Positions 24,201 through 35,039 of a stretch of DNA of 64,000 bases are shown one piece after another. The notes beneath the pieces are model-generated. The model saw only the letters and a program-made list of their open reading frames with translations, did not search any database and had not been told where the DNA came from. The position numbers and the translations under genes were made by a program. Position 1 is the stretch's first letter; every line of letters begins with the position of its first letter. The stretch is from Pogona vitticeps (taxonomy: Eukaryota; Chordata; Lepidosauria; Squamata; Agamidae), in NCBI RefSeq assembly GCF_051106095.1, contig NC_135788.1, forward strand, positions 41,668,501 to 41,732,500. The letters are read 5' to 3'.

Positions 24201-24731
24201 CTAGCATAAATCCTTAACTATGGCATTTAAAGCCCTTATAACGGAACCCTTAATAAGACTTTTTAAAAAGAAAATTGGTCTTACCAGGTTGACTTGGTTC
24301 TCTTTATCACTCTCAAAGCCTTCGTCTGGAGCCTCTGCCAACATTTGCTGCTCAGCACCATCGTCAATCTCCGCAAAACCCGGCGGCTTCTGTAAATCTC
24401 TTTTTATCCCTTGTTCGCCATCAACGCACTGAGGCTCAGCATCTTCATCATCACCCCACATCAGTGTGCAGTCCGGTTTTCTTGTGTTTTTCGGCTTCTG
24501 CTTAGGCTTTGCGGTAAATACAAATACGTCTTCTGCAGACTTGCATTTTTTTCTTAACTTTTCTGGGTCTTTGGGAAGGCTAGCCTTTAGTCTTGTAGGA
24601 GTTCCTAATGGACACAACGGCATGGAAAATCCCACCGGCCCATAATAGTAGCCTTTGGGACGCAAACGCCTCCCGGGCTTTCCCGCAAGCTTTTGGCATG
24701 CCTCGGGAGCTTTGTTCTCCTTGTCAGCCAT
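24201..24731 (-). CDS. KEN-motif open frame of the Polinton, right arm
   Basis: This is the inverted counterpart of 21629-22159, same length and apparently the same protein (MADKENKAPE start, DKENQ near the end). Both arms keeping this frame open fits a recent origin or arm-to-arm conversion. Function unknown, see the left arm copy. Confidence 0.5.
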   Translation of the reverse strand: MADKENKAPEACQKLAGKPGRRLRPKGYYYGPVGFSMPLCPLGTPTRLKASLPKDPEKLRKKCKSAEDVFVFTAKPKQKPKNTRKPDCTLMWGDDEDAEPQCVDGEQGIKRDLQKPPGFAEIDDGAEQQMLAEAPDEGFESDKENQVNLVRPIFFLKSLIKGSVIRALNAIVKDLC

Positions 24732-24834
24732 GTCTTTAAAGCCACAAGACCTTTGCAAAGAGCCGCAAGAGCGCGCAGAAGGGTCCTGAACCACGTTTAT
24801 AGCTTCTCTGCAAATCCCCGGGACTTTCCCACCC

Positions 24835-25254
24835 TTGCAGGGCCTAGGGCATGCTGAGGCATGCCCTAGGGCCAACCTTTCTAGCCAAACCCCCTCCACC
24901 CGCTCCCCATTGGTCCACAGGGGCCATGGGGGGGCACAACCCCTCGGGGACCAATCCTCAGGCTACCCTAGGGTCACGGGGGACCCCAGACTCTAGGAAA
25001 AGACACCTATAGGCCCACGGTGACCCCCACAACCCCTGACGTCATGCAGGGCCTAAAGGCATGCTGGGGCATGCCCTAGGGCCGCCCTTTCTAGCCAAGC
25101 CCCTCCAACCGCTCCCCATTGGTCCACAGGGCCGTGGGGGTGGCACAACCCCTCGGGGACCAATCCTCAGGCCACCCTAGGGTCACGGGGGACCCCAGAC
25201 TCTAGGAATACACCCCTATAGGCCCACGGTGACCCCCACAACCCCCGACGTCAC
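24835..25254 (-). repeat. two tandem ~209-bp promoter-like repeats, right Polinton arm
   Basis: This is the mirror image of 21106-21524, upstream of the minus-strand KEN-motif frame. Single base differences from the left arm are visible, for example near 24927 (ccatgg versus ccacgg on the other arm). Confidence 0.65.
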
Positions 25255-25492
25255 CGCTCGACCAGCCCCTTCTGCCGGAAGGGGCCTGGGTCGAGCCTAG
25301 ACGCCGGAAGTCCCTCCCCTTCCGCTGCTGGGGGTCCAAAAGGGGGCGTGGCACCTGTCAAATTTGAGTTTGAATAAAGCTACCATTACCCTACTACTCC
25401 CATGCACATGTATATTCCTTCAGCTCTCAAAAATGTGTAAAATATATGATGTGGCCCTCATGCTGAAAAGTTTGGAGACCCCTATTTTAACT

Positions 25493-26340
25493 GGTCAATT
25501 ATTGTCTGTCCCACATCCAGCAAAACATTTTATGGCAGCAACCTTGTATTTTATGCAGACCTTGCTGTCATGGTTGCACTGAGAAAACCACCCCGGCTGA
25601 CACCACTGAAACCAATACAGTATGTGGTGCATGATGTCTATGATAAACTTGTCCAACATTTCTTGATTTAATTATAAATGCATCCATGGAACAGTTTGCT
25701 AGCAATTCTAAAAAAGAAAATGAGGTGAAAAGACAATGTTACAAAGCTGAAAGCACATTAAGGCATCTTTCCATGTTTTCAGAAATCAAACTTCAAAGAA
25801 ATCCTCTCCATTAGTCCTGAAGAATAGTCACCAAACAAAACAATCTCAACTGTATAGCTGGAGGTGAAACCACTTACGTTTTGACACTCATATGCTCATA
25901 TTAGTAAATCAGTTTCTTTTTTCCAATTTTGGGCTACCTCTAAATTCTGTTTCTGGCTGTGGATGCAGAAGTAGGACAGTGGCAAACAGTTAAATTTAGT
26001 GGGATTGATTACCACAAGATTCAGCCCTCATGGATGGACAAACTGGGGACTGGAAAATTAAAAGAGTATAAAGCTATCGATTAATGCCAAATATAACGAA
26101 TGTGGTATATCTCTCAACACAGTTAGTTTCGGGGGGGGGGGGGGTCATGAAAAGGTAGCTGCTAGCTCATTTGCAAGTTTCCCATAGACAACAGTTTGGC
26201 CAGTGTAAACAAAATCATGGACTAAACAAGTATTTGGCACAAAGTAGCAGGGCTTCTCTTTCTCATTCACCATTGCCTGCATAATGGGGAGAAGTGGGGA
26301 CATTTCCAAAATCTGACAGATTGTAACTTTACTAACTACA
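25493..26340. other. no recognised feature
   Basis: AT-rich DNA with a 14-G run at 26131-26144. No gene or clear transposon could be delimited. Confidence 0.45.
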
Positions 26341-27960
26341 TGTTGTTGTTTAGTCTTTAAATAGTGTCCAACTCTTCGTGACCCCGTGGACCAGAGCACG
26401 CCAGGCCTTCCTGTCTTCCGCTGCCTCCCGGAGTTGGGTCAAATTCACGTTGGTAGCTTTGATGAACACTGTCCGTCCATCTCATCCTCTGTCACTCCTT
26501 TTCCTCTTGCCTTCACTCTTTCCCAACATGAGGGTTTTTTCCAAGGAGTCTTCTCTTCTCATGAGATGGCCAAAGAATTAGAGCCTCAGCTTCAGGATCT
26601 GTCCTTCCAGGGAGCACTCAGAGTTGATTTCCTTCAAAATGGATAGGTTTGTTCTCTTTGCAGTCCAGGGGACTCTCAAGAGTCTCCTCCAGTACCACAA
26701 TCCCAAAGCATCAATTCTTCGACGATCAACCTTCTTTATGATCTAGCTCTCACTTCCATACATTGCTACTAGAAAACTATAGCTTTGACTATGCAGACCT
26801 TTGTCAGCAAGGTGATGTCTCTGCTTTTTAAGATGCTATCTAGGTTTGTCATCGTTTTCCTCCCAAGAAGCATGTGTCTTTTAATTTTGTGGCTGCTGTC
26901 ACCATCTGCAGTGATCATAGAGCCCAAGAAAGTAAAATCTGTCACTGCCTCCATATCTTCCCCTTCTATTTGCCAGGAGGGATGGGACCAGTGGCCATGA
27001 TCTTAGTTTTTTTGATGTTGAGCTTTAGAGCATTTTTGCACTATCCTCTTTCACCCTCATTACAAGGTTCTTTAATTCCTCCTTACTTTCTGCCATCAGA
27101 GTAGCATCATCTGCATATCGGAGGTTGTTGATATTTCTTCCAGCAATCTTAAATCCGGCTTGGGATTCCTCCAGTCCTGCCTTTCGCATGATATATTCTG
27201 AATCTAAGTTAAATAAGCAGGGAGACAATATACAGCCTTGTCGTAGTCCTTTCTCAATTTTGAACCTTCAGTTTTTCCATATCCAGTTCTAACTGTTGCT
27301 TCCTCTCCCACATATAGATTTCTCAGGAGATAGATAAGGTGATCAGGCACTCCCATTTCTTTAAGAACTTGCCATAGTTTGCTGTGGTCCACACAGTCAA
27401 AGGCTTTTGCATAGCCAATGAAGCGGAAGTCGATGTTTTTCTGGAACTCTCTGGCTTTCTCCATAATCCAGCGTGTGTTAGCAATTTGGTCTCTAGTTCC
27501 TCTGCCCCTTTGAAATCCAGTTTCTACTTCTGGGGGTTCTTGGTCCACATACTGTTAAAGCCTACCTTGGAGGATTTTGAGCATAACCTTGCTAGCGTGT
27601 GAAATGAGTGCAATCGTACGGTAGTTGGAGCATTCTTTGGCACTGCCCTTCTTTGGGATTGGGATGTAGACTGATCTTTTCCAATCCTCTGGCCATTGCT
27701 GAGTTTTCCAAACTTGCTGGTATATTGAGTGTAGCTCCTTAACAGCGTCATCTTTTAAGGTTTTAAATATTTCAACTGGAATGCCATCACCTCCACCGGC
27801 CTTGTTGTTAGCCATGCTTTCTAAGGCCCACTTGACTTCAGTCTCCAGGATGTCTGGCACAAGGTCAGCAGCCACACTATCTGGGTTGTTGGGGACATCG
27901 AGATCTTGACAATTAGCCTTTGCCCTGCTGCGTTTTGAACTCCAAGGCCAAACGTGGTGA
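26341..27960 (-). mobile_element. RTE-BovB LINE, 5' truncated, dead
   Basis: Read on the minus strand this encodes the BovB reverse transcriptase: NNKAGGGDGIPVEIFK, DWKRSVYIPIPKKG, YAKAFDCVDHSKLWQVLKE, LRYADDATLMAES (catalytic YADD near 27100-27130) and FLGSMITADGD...IKRHMLLGRK, ending with the BovB 3' signature (ggggtcacgaagagttggac in reverse). The blocks are in different frames, so it is inactive. The endonuclease is missing. BovB is abundant in squamates, one reason for the taxonomic call. Confidence 0.9.
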
Positions 27961-27974
27961 ACTATTTTGAGGTA

Positions 27975-28245
27975 ATATATTCTTGAAAGCTTTCACAGCC
28001 AGGATCTGATGGTTGTTGTAGTTTTTTTCGGGCTGTCTGGCAACGTTCTTGAGGTTTTTCTTCCTAACATTTCGCCAGTCTCTGTGTCTGGCATCTTCAG
28101 AGGACAGGAGTCAGAGCAAAGACAGAGTTCTGACTCCTGTCCTCTGAAGATGCCGGCCACATAGACTGACGAAATGTTAGGAAGAAAAACCTCAAGAACA
28201 CGGCCAGACAGCCCGAAAAACCTACAACAACCATAGTTTGGGCCA
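27975..28245. mobile_element. Penelope-like palindrome with hammerhead-like motif
   Basis: Two copies of a ~110-bp unit meet head to head. Each outer end gives gatggttgttgtag or its complement, and the inner part has cctaacatttcgccagtctc facing tgacgaaatgttaggaag. This resembles terminal sequence of Penelope-like retroelements of reptiles. On the minus strand the left unit reads CTGAAGA, a 5-bp GCCAG/CTGGC stem, then CGAAAT, close to the hammerhead ribozyme core known in Penelope-like elements. No reverse transcriptase is present. Confidence 0.55.
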
Positions 28246-28885
28246 CTTTATACTTAGAAAATCCTAGAGAAAGTTGCCATAAATCTAATCAACTTTGCAG
28301 CATGTTCACTGCCATTATTACTATTGCTGTTATTTTACAAATTTTTGGCCACCAAAAGGTCCTATCATTAACATCCCTGAGCAGGTCTTGCAGATTAATG
28401 GCTGGCTTCCCTCATTGTCTCAGTTTACATTAGGTTGTTTTCTTTTCCTACTGCCTTTAATTTTTCTTAATATTATTGTATTTTTTAATGACTTTTGTCT
28501 TCCTGAGATATCCCCAATGCACAACAATCTCAGTTTACTCATTTTAACTGCTAGTGGGGTTTTCAGGCTGATATAATCTAGAATCCTCTTATTTGTCTTC
28601 CTTGAAGTCTATGGCTTCCATAAAGCAATTGCCTCACACTACAATTTAAATGAGTGAAATTTATTTCCCCTGTAAGCTTTTTTCATTGTACAGGTTTCAG
28701 ATCTGTGCATAGTAATAAGGAACAGCATAGTAGAGATGATCTTGACCTTGGTCTCCAGCAATACAGCTTTATCTTTAAGTGTCTTTTATTGTCCCTTGTA
28801 GCTGCCCTTCAGAGTTTCAGTCTTCTTATTTCTTATTGCAGTCATCAACATATATTTGCAATATAATCTCTAATGCCTTTTTCTT
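28246..28885 (-). mobile_element. RTE-clade LINE fragment, highly decayed
   Basis: Phrases such as gatcttgaccttggtctcca and tgtcttcctgagatatccc, followed by cacaacaatctcag, match the layout of the better-kept RTE fragment at 33.8-34.7 kb (catacatagtgatcag, ggtcttggcctccaatgaca). Order and strand agree with RTE reverse transcriptase read on the minus strand. Confidence 0.5.
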
Positions 28886-30119
28886 TTCTGAACACAGTCT
28901 GAACATCTGACATTTCTTGCTCTTTATGTAGTAAGAGTTTTCACATGAAATCTTGCCTAGCACTCTTGTTTGTATGGAAAATTAATGTGATGGTCCTTTG
29001 GTATCTCCTTTGTTTTGTTTTCCATATTTATTGGCATGTTCTTGTTAGGACTAGAATGGATTTGGTTTCTGTGGCTTGGAATAGCTCTATTGCTATTTCC
29101 CAATTAGCTTTATTTTCTTCTATTTGTTTTAAAAACAGCAGTCTTTTAGCTTTCTAAAATTGTGGGTGCCTCATTAAATTATTCTTCTTTGAAAGTATCT
29201 GCTATATTTGTTTCTTTTCCATAAATTCTTCAACATATTGACTGAAATTCTGTTGCTTAGTATAAGAAAATGTGTAACTTTCAGTCTATTCCTGGTCAGC
29301 AATAAAGAATTCCCACTGCAATGTTTGGAGGCACATGTTGGATTCATGCATGTATATATATCCCTCCCCCCTAGAATTGTGGCAGTTCAAAATGACTAAA
29401 AGTTATACTTGTTTACAGTAAGCAACAAAATATCAGCCACTGTTTATTAGCATCTTTGGAATGGTGGCATAACATAGTAATGCAACTCACTTTGAAAATT
29501 ATCTTATTGGGGATGCATCTTTGTGAAACAGGTAAGCAAATCAGGAATTGCTTTGAAACACACACACACACAATATCCATCCCTGATACTGTATTGTTTT
29601 GCCATCACCTCTCTGTTGCTAAATTCTGTGTTCTACCTAGAGTAGAAGTGAAATGAATGGGACTTTTTTTAGTCACAACAAACATTCTACTGATTTTATT
29701 GGATCTACTTTAAATAGGACTAACATTAGATTTAATCCAGTCTTCAGAGCGTTTCTAAACTGCCCTGAAGAATTGGCTTATTTAAGTTTTGGCACTCTGC
29801 CAGGCACCTAAACCTTTCGGTTTAAGGAAGGAGAAACTATGATGAATGAACACTAGAATCATGACCATAGAATAGAAGTCAGAACAGAGATAGCCAGGAG
29901 TAGCTTCCTTAAGAAGTGATATACAGTAAAAACATAAACTTATCCTTGAAAATGTACATTGTATAGTGTCAACTGTCAAGTGTTCTTAGTGCTACTGTAT
30001 AGCACGGAATTATGGACCACTATAAAAAAAAGATGAATTTGAAATGAGGATGTATTACTGAGTTTTAGAACTTCTTAGAGAGGGTGAGCAATGAATCTCT
30101 AAGATGAATGAATAAAGAC
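28886..30119. other. AT-rich DNA without recognised gene
   Basis: A short (CA)n lies near 29561-29572. Open frames here have no recognisable motif. Confidence 0.45.
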
Positions 30120-30370
30120 CAACAAATGATAAAATATGTAAAATGCAGAAAGTCAGACGGCCTTGGCTATGTAATGAGAAATGAAAAGTACAGGTTGTTA
30201 TAGCTTCTAATTCAAGGTAAAAATAAATGGGAAAAGAAGTGCAGGAAAGGTAAGAACTTATTGGCTGAAAGATCTGGAAAGACCTGGTTTGGATTTAGCA
30301 CATCAGTGTTTACATCCGCAGCATCCCAGGTCAAAATAGCCATGATAATGTCTAATCTCCAGTAGGAGAA
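30120..30370 (+). mobile_element. RTE-like LINE fragment
   Basis: Plus-strand translation gives GLGYVMRNEKYRLLQLLIQG, KINGKRSAGKVRTYWLKDLE and a later KIAMIMSNLQ-like phrase, the recurring C-terminal pattern of RTE-type elements (MRNxKYxLLQLIxxGKIxGKRGxGR). It is a short, frame-disturbed remnant. Confidence 0.55.
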
Positions 30371-30984
30371 AAACAGCAGGAAGAGTCCCCCTTACTATTT
30401 GCAGGGCCCTCTAATGGGTTCTCAATACCCAAGGTGACTGTGACCACTGCAAGTCACAGTTGAGTCAAAATTCTTCTTAAAGGAATTGGTGAGAAAAATC
30501 TAGAAAAGTACCAAAGTTAATGAAAATACAGTGGAAGAACATTTTTGGCACAGCAGGGAGGGGATTGAATATGATGGGGAGGTTTTAAAAAAATCCCTAT
30601 GATATATCTTCAGCTTTTCTCATCAGCTTTCCTTCAGTTCCTGTAACAACAACTGGGCTCCTCTGGGAAATCTGTTTTGTACTTAGATCATCAAGGAGGT
30701 GAACACATCTTACCAGGCATTACTCTCCTCGTTTCTGACTGTCTAAAGCTTCCTGTTCCCATCTGCTCCACATCCCCAGCTACCTGTCCCTTAACGAAGA
30801 GGGTCCTTTTATTGGTACAGACCTAGAAGATCCACTCTGCCAGTCCATCCTTCTCACAGACGTACGTTTGTTTTGGTTTGTACAACTGTGTGGCAGCTAC
30901 CAGAGATATTGGCACTGCTCTTGTAATCCAGCAGAACACTAAGTTTCTTATGCATATAGAAATGCTGTGTTTCTATCTATTGTT
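30371..30984. other. no recognised feature
   Basis: No exon or delimited repeat was found. Confidence 0.4.
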
Positions 30985-31036
30985 TGTCTTGTTGTGTGCC
31001 ATCAAGTCACCCCTGACTTACGGTGCCCCTATGAAT
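30985..31036 (+). mobile_element. short LINE/SINE tail remnant
   Basis: The sequence gtgtgccatcaagtcacccc followed by tgacttacggtgcccctatg is a familiar 3' end shared by RTE-like LINEs and ACA-type SINEs of squamates. Only about 50 bp remain next to the LINE at 31037. Confidence 0.35.
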
Positions 31037-33790
31037 GTAAGTAAGTAAAGCAAATTTATTTGTGTATACCTGTAGCCAATACAAAAAAAAAGTTTGAATA
31101 GGATAAAATATCAAATATAGTATATGAATAAACCCATTTAAAAACAACATTATCATGTGAAACAGCTCAATCCTCAGTTAAAGCATGAGCATTATAATTA
31201 CAGAACCTCTTTCTTAAAACCATTGCTCTAAAAGTAAAGCCGGCTGCTTTTTCAGAAATGTACGGCACCTTATCCCCCAATAGAAAATTTATCAAATATG
31301 CACCAGATCTATAAAATGTGAAACCTAACTCTTGGAACAAAGCTACTCTCTGATCTTTATAGATTGGGCAGTCAATTAAATAGTGGGTTAGATCTTCAAC
31401 TGCATTAGTTGAAGATCTAATGATCCAACTTCCACATGGGCAAACTCTTTCCTCCAAAGGAATCTGTTGGTAACATCCTTCAACCACTGCAGAACTCATA
31501 GACTTGCAACGTAATGCTGTAAAAGTGTTTCTCCATTTAAAATGTGATATATTAGTTAAATACTGTGGGTGAGTTGTTTGCATAGGTAACTTAGCATACC
31601 AGGACGCACATTTTGACATATAGGCAGAAATAGGTCAGCTCGAAAAACATATTTTCAAATATGGGACTTCAAGCATCGTGCTGCCATTTCTAAATTAAAA
31701 ACATTTAACAGATCATGAGAAAGACCATACATATCAATAATTTGTAAAATTTCCTGATTCCACAATAAAATTGTCGTATTGTTAAAATTTAGCATCTCTT
31801 TTAAAGCAGCCAGTACTAGATCCAATCTGATCCCTTTTTTCAGTTTCAACCAGAATTTAATAGCATGGGTGTGTACAATAGCCTTCATAGTGTGAAGGCC
31901 TGCTTCCAACCAGAGAATACAAGTCTCAGTTCCTTTAGGGAGGCCTAGGATAGCTCACAGATATTTATTATGGGTTGTTTCTAGGTACATTTTCTGGGTG
32001 GACCCCCATATTTCAGCACCGTAGCATACCTGTGATATAACTTTGGCCTCGTAGATTTTAAGAGCAGGTGGGAACTGCCTGCCACCTCTGCCCCAATAGA
32101 ACCTTAATAGTGGTTAATAGTGTTGGTGTCAATTCTATTGGTATTCTCTAGGTGGGTTTTCCAGGAGCCAGTTGAGACGTTTAGTCCTAGATATTTAAAG
32201 GACTTCACTTGTTCTATAGGGTGGCCATCAATCTGCGTACATGATTTTTAAACCTATTGGCAAATACTAGTATTTTAGTTTTTCCATAATTTTCAGTTTT
32301 TCTTGTGTTGCTAGTTGATTAAAATCTTTCAGCAGCCTCCTTAGCCCTTGTTGTGTTTGTGATAACAAAACAGTGTCATCAGCATGCATAAGTACTGTAC
32401 TGATAATTTTCTAAATCCCAGTTTGGGTAGTACAATGTTATCATTGTTGCTCAACTCAGCAATTAATGAGTTGACGTAAATATTAAACAGAGATGGAGCT
32501 AACAAACATCCTTGACGGACACCTCTTGTAGTTGGTGTGACGAATGCATGAGCCTATGAGAGGACTGGAGGGGCGGGATCAGTTAGACAGATATTTAGAC
32601 AGAGAGAGTTAGGAAGAGTGAAGGTGAAAGGGAGAATGAGAGTGTGGAGGAGAGAAATTGAATAGTCAAGATAGATAGTCAGAGAACTAGATAGAACTGG
32701 TATTATTAATAAGTTGGTTAAAGTGAATAAATCAATAAAACAAATGAAAAATTGTGAGAGTGTGCATAAGGGATATCCACTGGTGGCAGAAAACGTCGCC
32801 AGAGTGAACCTTGGTTTGGGGAAAACAAACAGGGAACACTGGGTGGAACGTCACAGTTGGTATTATACCTGATAACAAACCTGAGCGATCCATCCTGACC
32901 TGAATCTTAGCGTTGGAGTGGAGCTCTTGCATCAACATCAACCATCTTTTATTTATACACGTTTTGCTTAACTTACCCCAGAGATGATCTCGGCATATAG
33001 AATCAAAAGCTGCTGTGAAATCAATAAATGCTACATATAGATGCTTATGTTTTAGTTTTACATTCTCATATACTAAGTGAGAAAAAACAAAGCAGTGATC
33101 TATTGTTGAGTGATTACATTGAAAGCCTGCCTGCTCTTCTGCAATCATTTCACTAGACTCAAGCCAAGAATTTAAATTTTTTGCCAGATATTTAGTATAT
33201 ATTTTTGATGAGATATCCAGCAAACTAATAGGGCAAAGACTGGCTGGATTACTTGGTTCACCTTTTTTTATATCTAGGGACCACTACATTGATGTTCCAT
33301 TGTGGGGGAAAACAACCACTCTCGTTAATTTCTGTAAATAAAGCTGAAAGGATAGAAGTCCACCAGTTTGGTACTGCTTTGTAGGCTTCACCCACAATTC
33401 TGTCCTCACCAGGTGCCTTTTCGTTCTTTAGAGTAGCAATTATTTCACAGATTTCGCTGGGGGTGACAGGGTCCCATACTGGAAAATCCTTTCCCACCTC
33501 AGCAGTAGGTCTATTACTCTCCATAGAAATTTCCAAAAGTTTCTTTTTAGTGTAGGGTTCATTGAATAAGTCCCTAAAATGGGCCTCCCATACACATGTA
33601 GGTATTTTGGGTTGAGTCAATGAATGGTCGTTGGTACTTGATTTGTTAATAAGTTTCCAAAATTACTGAGAGTCTTTGTTTTGGGCTTCCATTAATAGTT
33701 CTTCCCATTGTGAGCAAATATATAATGACTTTTTCTGTTTTAGAAGATTCTTATAATGAATGAGCAATCTCCCTATGCCTGAGCAGTCTC
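31037..33790 (-). mobile_element. APE-type LINE (Vingi/I-group-like), 5' truncated, dead
   Basis: The minus strand encodes a reverse transcriptase: NEKAPGEDRIVGEAYK, EEQAGFQCNHSTIDHCF, YVAFIDFTAAFDSICRDHLW, TTRGVRQGCLLAPSLFNIYV (about 32480-32530) and a HADD box (near 32375) where YADD is usual. The C terminus holds a CCHC-like segment (CPCGS...HYLIDCP near 31380-31445). It ends with a (GTAA)n tail at 31037. A solo LTR interrupts it at 32536-32855. The pattern is shared with the LINE at 47.1-52.25 kb. Clade assignment is tentative. Confidence 0.65.
32536..32855 (+). mobile_element. solo LTR fossil
   Basis: A 320-bp unit beginning TGTGACGAAT and ending ACGTCACA has TG...CA ends and a perfect 5-bp target duplication GTTGG (32531-32535, 32856-32860). 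It contains ggactggaggggcgggatca, an AATAAA-rich zone and a ccactggtggcag phrase, shared with LTRs near 42-43 kb. No internal region remains, as expected after LTR-LTR recombination. Endogenous retrovirus or Gypsy origin cannot be told from this. Confidence 0.8.
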
Positions 33791-33794
33791 CAAA

Positions 33795-34700
33795 ATGTCC
33801 TGTCCTCAACAGCCCTGCTCAGAAATTTTAAACTCAAGCCTGTGGCTTCCTTTAGGGAGTCTATCCATCTGTTATTTGGCCTTCTTTTCCTGTCTTCTCA
33901 CGATGTGCCCAAAGTAGTGCAGCCTCAGTTTCATTATTTTTGCCTCCAGAGACAGTTCAGGCTTGATTTGTTTTAGGATCCACTTGTTTGTCTTTCTGGC
34001 ACTCTAGGGTATCGGCAAAGCTCTTCTCCAGCACAACATTTCAAACTAATCAATTTTTTCCAGTCTGCTTTCTTAACTGTCCAGCTCTCGGATGCATACA
34101 TAGTGATCAGAAATACAAGAGTGTGGATGGTCTTGGCCTCCAATGACACATCCTTATACTTCATTATCCTTTCTAAGCCCTTAATAGCTGCCCTTTCTAG
34201 TCCCAGTCTTCTGATTTCTTGGCTGCAGTCTCCATTTGGATTGATATTTAAACCAAAGTATACAAAATCTGCAACTATTTCAATTTCTTGTCAACGTTAA
34301 AGTTGTGTAGTACTTCTGTAGTTGTGATTTTGGCCTTTTAATGTTCAGCTCCAGTCCTGCTGTGAAACTTTCTTCTTTCACTTTCACAAAAAGTCATTTC
34401 CTATCATTGCTGCTTTCTGCCAGTAAGATGGTGTCATCTGCATGTCTTAAATTATTAATGTTTCTTCCACCAATTTTCACTCTTGATTCATCTGAATCTA
34501 AGCTAGTTTTTCAGACTGAACAGATATAGGGATAAAATGCACCCTTGTCATTTTTTTTCTTTTTTGTCTTGGAGTCTGGTGTTTTTACTTCCTTTGGCAA
34601 CATTCTGAAACAAAATGCAAATAATCTCGAAGCTTGTTGAAAGTCTGTTTGTCTTAACTGTAGCATAAGCTTCCTTCTGTCGTAAACTTACTCAACTTGC
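33795..34700 (-). mobile_element. RTE-clade LINE fragment, dead
   Basis: Minus-strand translation gives NLRHADDTILLAESS (near 34410-34450), MKYKDVSLEAKTIHTLVF and ITMYASESWTVKKADWKK, the region from the YADD-like box through the conserved SWTVKKAD block of RTE elements. The two ends are missing and the frame is broken. It abuts the 5' side of the preceding LINE. Confidence 0.7.
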
Positions 34701-35039
34701 TTCCATTCATAAAATAGGAGATATTTGTTGGTAAAGATTTTTTATCTTTCTAAGCCTGTATCTATTTCATTATGGCAATTAATGAGACTGTCAATTAAGG
34801 GAAAAGTTACCTCTGTGCTTGTACTGTATATAATTAGATTTACCAGTTCTGTTGCTATTCCCAGTCAACTCTGAATTGTTAGCCCTGATTTTATATATGA
34901 AATGTGAGAGAATAGTCAGAATCTTGTTCAAAAAAATGTAACATAAAGCTACCCCATTGTAAATGTGCCTGGCATTCTGTCCCAGCAACAAGGACCATGC
35001 ACATCAATTGCACAATCAATCACATATTGTACAAAAAGC
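34701..35039. other. no recognised feature
   Basis: AT-rich DNA ending in a 12-G run at about 35040-35051 at the edge of the DIRS-like fossil. Confidence 0.4.

Larger units (their letters stand above)
20961..25398. mobile_element. Polinton (Maverick/adintovirus-type) fossil, palindromic form
   Basis: The 4,438-bp element begins AGTAGTAGGG and ends CCCTACTACT, giving the AG...CT termini of Polintons, and is bounded by a perfect 6-bp target duplication CCCATG (20955-20960, 25399-25404), also a Polinton hallmark. Two arms of about 2,086 and 2,083 bp are inverted copies, nearly identical by eye, around a 269-bp unpaired centre. Each arm carries a terminal region with tandem repeats, a KEN-motif open frame and a Polinton-type integrase region. 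Polymerase B, ATPase, protease and capsid genes of a normal 15-20 kb Polinton are absent, so the copy is broken. High arm identity suggests it is young or kept uniform by conversion. Confidence 0.85.
20843..25484. mobile_element. short hAT-like element split by the Polinton
   Basis: The left end cagggatctccaaactatgg and right end (reverse complement taggggtctccaaactttt) are hAT-type inverted repeats. Perfect 8-bp target duplications TTTTAACT flank it at 20835-20842 and 25485-25492. Removing the inserted palindrome and one target copy leaves only about 198 bp, so it was a non-autonomous element. The Polinton entered it later. Confidence 0.85.

Noticed and set aside
31037-33790. R4/Dong-type LINE identity
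   Set aside because: Its closest pattern relative in the window has an N-terminal APE endonuclease, which R4/Dong elements lack.
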